Shown here one piece after another: positions 60,094 through 64,000 of a stretch of 64,000 nt of DNA. Under the pieces are notes generated by a model. It made no database searches and was not told where the DNA came from. It saw only the letters and a list, made by a program, of their open reading frames with translations. Made by a program: the position numbers and the translations under genes. Source of the DNA: Firmicutes bacterium UBA3930 (lineage in GTDB: Bacteria; Bacillota; Clostridia; Caldicoprobacterales; Caldicoprobacteraceae); NCBI GenBank assembly GCA_002385885.1, contig DGEI01000022.1:14226-78225 (forward strand), in the 5' to 3' direction. Numbering within the stretch: position 1 is the first letter of the stretch; every line of letters begins with the position of its first letter.

Positions 60094-61842
60094 TCACACT
60101 GCCATTAACTGCTCTGTATTCTGTGCTTTGCACAGTTCACTGTATAATCCTCCTGCCTCAAGAAGATCAGCATGTCTGCCCATTTCAATTATTTCTCCTT
60201 CTTTCAGAACAACAATTTGATCGGCCTGCTGTATTGTAGACAGCCGGTGGGCTATTACTATAGTCGTCCGATTGACCGTTAATTTATCCAGGGCTTCCTG
60301 GATTAGTTTTTCGGTTTGAGTATCAACAGAGGAGGTAGCTTCGTCAAGAATCAGGATCGGAGCGTCCTTCAAAACAGCCCGGGCAATGGATATCCTCTGC
60401 TTCTGACCGCCCGAAAGCTTGACTCCCCTCTCGCCTACCCTTGTATCATAACCTTCCGGGAGTTCAAGAATGAAATCATGGGCATTGGCAGCTTTGGCGG
60501 CAGCAATTATTTCCTCGTCAGTAGCATCGGGACGGCCGTAAAGTATGTTCTCTTTAACTGTTCCGTTAAAAAGAAACACATCCTGAGATACAAGGCTTAT
60601 CTGCTTTCTTAAGCTGTGCAGCTTTATTTTTCTTATATCAATATCATCGACTAAAATCTGGCCTAAATCCGGTTCATAAAATCTGGGGATTAAATTGGCT
60701 ATGGTCGTCTTCCCTACCCCGGTCGGGCCTACCAAGGCCAGCATTTGGCCGGGCTGTATCCTGAATGATACATTCTTTAGCACAGGAACATTGTCAACAT
60801 ATCGAAAACTTACATCCCGGAATTCAAGCTTGCCGTCTGCCCTGCCGATCTCTATAGCATCCGATTCATCCTTTATCTCCGGTTCCTCATTTAGTATTTC
60901 CAATACCCGTTCAGCACTGGCCAGTGCATGCTGTATTCCTTCATTTAACATACCAAATGAAGTTATGGGCTGATAAAAAGTTCCAAGATACAGTAAAAAA
61001 GCCACCAGATCTTCCAAGGCTAAATCGTTGGCCAGGGCAAGCCGTCCGCCAAAAAATATAATAATAACAGTCCCTATTCCGGATACAAACTCTATACTGG
61101 GATGAAAGGCATTGCTCAATCTTAAGGCGCGCAGAATAGCTCTTGTATGAGCGGCAATTCTGCTGAATGTACGGTTGCTCTCATATTTCTCCTGTGTAAA
61201 TGCCTTGATTTCTTTAATCCCGGAAAAATTATCCTGCAGGATGGCATTTACCTCGGCTATCTCCTTTTGGGCTTCTCTGAACATAGGCCTTGATATTTTG
61301 CTGAACTTTAAAACCATCCAGAATAACAAAGGTATTGGTATCAGGGTATATAGTGCCAGCTTCAGATTCATAGTAAAAAGAATAGTCGAAACACCTATAA
61401 CCATCAAACTATTTACTATAACTGTAGGAATAGCGTGAGCAAGCAGCTGTTCAAAATTTCTGGTATCATCAATTACTCTGGACATAAGTTCGCCGGTCTG
61501 CTTATCATGGAAAAACCTTAATGATAAATTCTGTAAATGATTATATAAATGGCTTCTTATTCCCTCAAGTATCTTCCATGCAGCGTAATGAGAAACATAA
61601 TTTGTCCCAAATTGGGAGATGGCTTTAAGCAAGTATATGATTAACAATGCCAGGGCAAGAAAATTTACTCGCTCAATATTAACTCCTCCCCCTGCATTGT
61701 CAGTTACAGTGCCGATCAGGTTGCGAATCATCCACGGGCCGGCAATATTCATTGCTGTTACTACAACCATACTCAGAGTTGCTGCTATTATATGTATTCT
61801 GTACGGTTTCATAAAACGCAGCAATGTCCTTAACTCTTTCAT
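60094..61842 (-). CDS. Homodimer-type ABC exporter (MsbA/LmrA-like)
   Basis: 582 residues: six membrane helices (about 14-310) and a fully canonical nucleotide-binding domain (GPTGVGKTT, VSQDVFLFNG, LSGGQKQR, ILILDEATSSVD, VIAHRLST). Unlike the two other exporter loci in this window it has no degenerate motif and no partner gene, so it should work as a homodimer, exporting lipid or drugs. ATG 61842 with AGGAGG six bases upstream; it starts 11 bases after the MarR gene and is very probably controlled by it. Confidence 0.9.
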   Translation of the reverse strand: MKELRTLLRFMKPYRIHIIAATLSMVVVTAMNIAGPWMIRNLIGTVTDNAGGGVNIERVNFLALALLIIYLLKAISQFGTNYVSHYAAWKILEGIRSHLYNHLQNLSLRFFHDKQTGELMSRVIDDTRNFEQLLAHAIPTVIVNSLMVIGVSTILFTMNLKLALYTLIPIPLLFWMVLKFSKISRPMFREAQKEIAEVNAILQDNFSGIKEIKAFTQEKYESNRTFSRIAAHTRAILRALRLSNAFHPSIEFVSGIGTVIIIFFGGRLALANDLALEDLVAFLLYLGTFYQPITSFGMLNEGIQHALASAERVLEILNEEPEIKDESDAIEIGRADGKLEFRDVSFRYVDNVPVLKNVSFRIQPGQMLALVGPTGVGKTTIANLIPRFYEPDLGQILVDDIDIRKIKLHSLRKQISLVSQDVFLFNGTVKENILYGRPDATDEEIIAAAKAANAHDFILELPEGYDTRVGERGVKLSGGQKQRISIARAVLKDAPILILDEATSSVDTQTEKLIQEALDKLTVNRTTIVIAHRLSTIQQADQIVVLKEGEIIEMGRHADLLEAGGLYSELCKAQNTEQLMAV

Positions 61843-61853
61843 TATTATCCTCC

Positions 61854-62276
61854 TTAGTTTTCCTGCTTAACCAGCTTATTTAGCAGCGTTTTAAGTTCCT
61901 GCAGCTCATGCTGATCCAAAACCCCCAAAAGTTCTTCAATATTCTTTTGATGTTTCGGAATTAACTTAACCTTCAGTGCCTTCCCCTCATCAGTAAGCTT
62001 TATTATCCAGACACGGCGGTCTTGCGCACAGCTTGCACGGTATACCCAATTGTTCTCTACCATCCTGTCAATCAATCCGGTCATATTGCTGGCATTGCAT
62101 TTAAGCTCTTTTGCCAGTTCATGAGTAGGAATACCGTCATCTCCTATATGGTACAGAGCATGAAATTGAGGCCAGGTAATACCGTTTTCAGCCAGCCTGT
62201 TATGCAGTTCCTTTCTGATGTTGTGGTAAGCGTGCCTCAAGGCTTTATAAACATCATAGGACAGAGCATCTCTCAT
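61854..62276 (-). CDS. MarR-family regulator of the homodimeric ABC exporter
   Basis: 140 residues: ITWPQFHALYHIGDDGIPTH, recognition helix ELKCNASNMTGLIDRMVEN and wing RASCAQDRRVWIIKLTDEG with DxR. A repressor of the operon it starts. ATG 62276 has GGAGGTG nine to ten bases upstream; TTG 62279 is also in frame. A palindrome about 90 bases upstream is a candidate operator. Confidence 0.92.
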   Translation of the reverse strand: MRDALSYDVYKALRHAYHNIRKELHNRLAENGITWPQFHALYHIGDDGIPTHELAKELKCNASNMTGLIDRMVENNWVYRASCAQDRRVWIIKLTDEGKALKVKLIPKHQKNIEELLGVLDQHELQELKTLLNKLVKQEN

Positions 62277-62363
62277 CAATTATTCACCTCCATTGCCAAA
62301 GGTTATAAAAGCCACAACTTCTTTTAATTAAAAAGAAGGTTGAATATAACTAATATAAGCCTC

Positions 62364-62379
62364 ACAAAATCAATTTTGT
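62364..62379 (-). promoter_or_regulatory. Candidate operator of the second MarR regulator
   Basis: ACAAAAT-CA-ATTTTGT, perfect 7-bp arms, about 90 bases upstream of the MarR start in the presumed promoter region. Weakly supported, as the surroundings are AT-rich. Confidence 0.4.
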
Positions 62380-62607
62380 AATGCCACTGCAGTTTTAATG
62401 TTTCATACATGAATTATAAACCAATAAAGCAAATTGTCAAGGAGAATAATTTATCTGTTTTCGTGTAATGCTTTTTCTTTTTTTAGAAAAATGGACGTTC
62501 CTGCCTATTCTTATAAAATTTCTTTAACAGATAGCCGCTGCCGCCGGTGTACAATCTGCTTTTTTAATATGCCAATTCAGTCAGCCCGGCCAAAAATAAT
62601 AGCACAT
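62380..62607. other. Intergenic stretch without a recognised gene
   Basis: Between the second marR gene and the tRNA. AT-rich, no frame with coding character and no RNA recognised. Confidence 0.5.
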
Positions 62608-62642
62608 AAAAAGCCCGCCAGTGCTATAAAGAGCAGACGGAC
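62608..62642 (-). terminator. Possible terminator for leftward transcription from the ABC-F gene
   Basis: Imperfect 12-bp stem (62613-62624 and 62631-62642) with wobble pairs, followed by TTTTTATG on the minus strand. If this is the ABC-F terminator, its transcript runs antisense across the tRNA gene. Confidence 0.45.
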
Positions 62643-62689
62643 TTATCCACAACCGTACAGGCAAAGCCTCGTCGATAACCCAGGACTGC

Positions 62690-62718
62690 TTGACACTCCA
62701 AAATCACAGTAGTATAAT
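62690..62718 (+). promoter_or_regulatory. Consensus promoter of the tRNA-Ala gene
   Basis: TTGACA (62690-62695), 17-base spacer, TATAAT (62713-62718): a perfect sigma-A consensus, 30 bases before the mature tRNA. Confidence 0.93.
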
Positions 62719-62747
62719 ACTTTTAGCTTCGGCAGGCAGGTTTTTAT

Positions 62748-62822
62748 GGGGACGTAGTTCAGTGGGAGAATGCTACATTCGCATTGTAGAGGTCGTGGGT
62801 TCGAATCCCATCGTCTCCACCA
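62748..62822 (+). tRNA. tRNA-Ala (anticodon CGC)
   Basis: 75 bases with encoded CCA. Acceptor stem GGGGACG/CGTCTCC has the G3-U70 pair that is the alanine identity element. D-arm GTTC/GAAT, anticodon stem CTACA/TGTAG with loop TTCGCAT (anticodon CGC, reads GCG), T-arm GTGGG/CCCAT with loop TTCGAAT. Single tRNA with its own promoter and terminator. Confidence 0.97.
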
Positions 62823-62877
62823 AATATGATCCATATGCTTTATTGCTGTTCCAATATCGAATTCTGCTCCAACACAT

Positions 62878-62921
62878 AATGCTGTCCTTACCAGGTTTCA
62901 GGAACAGCATTTTTATTTTTG
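62878..62921 (+). terminator. Rho-independent terminator of the tRNA gene
   Basis: Stem AATGCTGT/ACAGCATT extended by CCT/AGG with one bulged base (62878-62888 and 62900-62911), followed by TTTATTTTTG on the plus strand. Confidence 0.85.
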
Positions 62922-62983
62922 TCGTGTCTTTCGTCAAAACTGCAGATGCCATTTTATATGCCTGTATTACCCGCGGAACAAGC

Positions 62984-64000
62984 TTACTTCTGTAATTCTT
63001 TTAACTGGTCCACTATTTGTTCCAATTCAGCCTCCAGCTCTGCGGTATTGTCGTTTTTCCCGGGAATTGTTAATCTCCCGGTGATTTCAGCCATCCTCAT
63101 CCGCAATATCGTTTCCCGTTCCTTCAAATTATCAGAGTCATTCGGGTGCTGCTCATTATTTGAATTATCCTTCCGGCTTAAATACTGTGTGTAGGTTTCC
63201 TGAAGCGTTCTCGCTTTGCAGTTCTCAATAACAATTATCCTCTCAGCAACATTGTCTATCAACCATCTGTCATGCGTCACCAACAGGATTGTCCCCTCGT
63301 ACTCCGCGAGTACGGTCTGCAGTGCCTCCATGGAAAACACATCCAGATAATTAGTTGGTTCATCCAGTATCAGTAAATTAGCCTCCGAGACCAATAACTT
63401 TGCAAGGGAAGCCTTTACCCTTTCTCCACCGCTTAACAGTCCCACTTTTTTATACACATCATCTCTTTTAAACAATAAACGGGCAAGAATCGTCCTTACA
63501 ATCCATTCCGGCTGATAGCTGCTTTTCATTATATTGTCCAGTATGCTCTCCCCGGGATCGAGTATGTCCAGCTCCTGGCTGAAATACCCAATCCTTACGC
63601 CATCAGCCACTTTTATTTGCGGATGTCCGGATATTATCATTTTAAGCAAAGTTGTCTTTCCCGTCCCGTTTTTGCCCACCAGCGCAGTTTTTGATCCTTT
63701 AGCAACTTCAAAATTCAGATTATCAAACAACAGACGCCTTCCAAATCTTAAGGTAATGTTCTCTCCCCTGATCAATACCTGGCTTACCGGAGAATTCATA
63801 AGCCGGAACTCCATCTTAATAGGATCCATCACCCTGGGTTTCTCCTTAACTTCCAGCTTGTCCAGGCGGCTTCGTATTGCCTTAACAGATTTATTCAGCT
63901 TTTCCTGTGCTTCAGCAGACCTGCGCCTGTGCAGCCTGGCTTCGGAAATTCCCATCCTTCCGGGAGCCTTTCTGACCCTTCGGGCTTTTCCTTTCAAATT
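62984..64000 (-). CDS. ABC-F protein, C-terminal part (runs off right edge)
   Basis: The last ~338 residues of an ABC-F ATPase: end of the first domain or interdomain linker (basic, KGKARRVRKAPGRMGISEAR and a helix to about residue 60), then the complete second ATPase domain with Walker A GKNGTGKTT, signature LSGGERVK, Walker B LLILDEPTNYLD and THDRWLI, and a C-terminal coiled extension rich in E and Q. ABC-F proteins act on ribosomes; the long linker after the first domain resembles antibiotic-resistance types (Msr/Vga/VmlR-like), but the N-terminal half lies outside. The gene is open at position 64000. Confidence 0.9.
   Translation of the reverse strand, partial: NLKGKARRVRKAPGRMGISEARLHRRRSAEAQEKLNKSVKAIRSRLDKLEVKEKPRVMDPIKMEFRLMNSPVSQVLIRGENITLRFGRRLLFDNLNFEVAKGSKTALVGKNGTGKTTLLKMIISGHPQIKVADGVRIGYFSQELDILDPGESILDNIMKSSYQPEWIVRTILARLLFKRDDVYKKVGLLSGGERVKASLAKLLVSEANLLILDEPTNYLDVFSMEALQTVLAEYEGTILLVTHDRWLIDNVAERIIVIENCKARTLQETYTQYLSRKDNSNNEQHPNDSDNLKERETILRMRMAEITGRLTIPGKNDNTAELEAELEQIVDQLKELQK

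Noticed and set aside
62643..62834. 63-codon frame on the minus strand with WRRWDSNPRP
   Set aside because: It is the well-known antisense translation of a tRNA gene; the tRNA-Ala on the plus strand explains it.
1..64000. CRISPR array, prophage or complete insertion sequence
   Set aside because: No regularly spaced direct repeats, phage genes or intact transposase were seen anywhere in the window.

Overview
The window reads as chromosome of a spore-forming member of the Clostridia (Firmicutes). The evidence is a division and cell-wall cluster in Firmicutes order with ylxW, ylxX and sbp, a SpoVD-type PASTA penicillin-binding protein, a SpoVB-type flippase, a MurE carrying the meso-diaminopimelate motif DNPRNE, a PPi-dependent phosphofructokinase of the clostridial type, strong AGGAGG ribosome-binding sites, many TTG and GTG starts, and moderately AT-rich DNA. 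No species is assigned.

Layout. 1-15.5 kb (minus strand): mraZ-rsmH-ftsL-spoVD/pbpB-murE-murF-mraY-murD-ftsW/spoVE-murA-divIB-ylxW-ylxX-sbp-ftsZ, with ftsZ running off the left edge. murG, murB, murC and ftsA are absent from their usual slots. Four 10-bp direct repeats in front of mraZ look like the MraZ operator. 15.7-20.5 kb: a LacI-family regulator with tandem palindromic operators, followed by a heterodimeric ABC exporter (BmrCD-like). 20.8-23.6 kb: a TrpXYZ-type ABC importer. 23.7-24.0 kb: a repeat-like hairpin and a possible IS110 left-end remnant. 24.1-25.5 kb: an ECF sigma factor locked between two unrecognised overlapping genes. 25.8-28.0 kb (plus): a radical-SAM plus DUF4130 gene pair preceded by a near-perfect Gram-positive LexA box.

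28-36.9 kb: NlpC/P60 hydrolase, metallophosphoesterase, a divergent adenylate kinase, an ABC-2 exporter, a PAP2 protein, a class II aldolase, a 41-codon ORF, an orphan dihydrolipoamide dehydrogenase and the wreck of the E2 gene that preceded it. 37-45 kb: a GH4 / ThuA-like / MDR-dehydrogenase sugar operon, spoVB, fba and PPi-pfk. 45-51.6 kb: ribokinase, a YtrA-type GntR with an acetyltransferase-like protein, and an NrtR-PncB-2-hydroxyacid dehydrogenase operon (NAD salvage). 51.8-56.1 kb (plus): MarR plus a second heterodimeric ABC exporter. 56.2-60 kb: GH42 beta-galactosidase, an Er-VIT1-type metal transporter and a bacteriohemerythrin. 60-64 kb: MarR plus a homodimer-type ABC exporter, tRNA-Ala(CGC), and an ABC-F protein running off the right edge.

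The genes fall into five themes: envelope synthesis and division; drug or lipid export (three type I exporter loci, each with its own regulator, plus ABC-F); glycoside use feeding PPi-dependent glycolysis; NAD salvage; and a compact 24-28 kb block holding the least understood material, namely the ECF unit and the probably SOS-controlled radical-SAM/DUF4130 pair.
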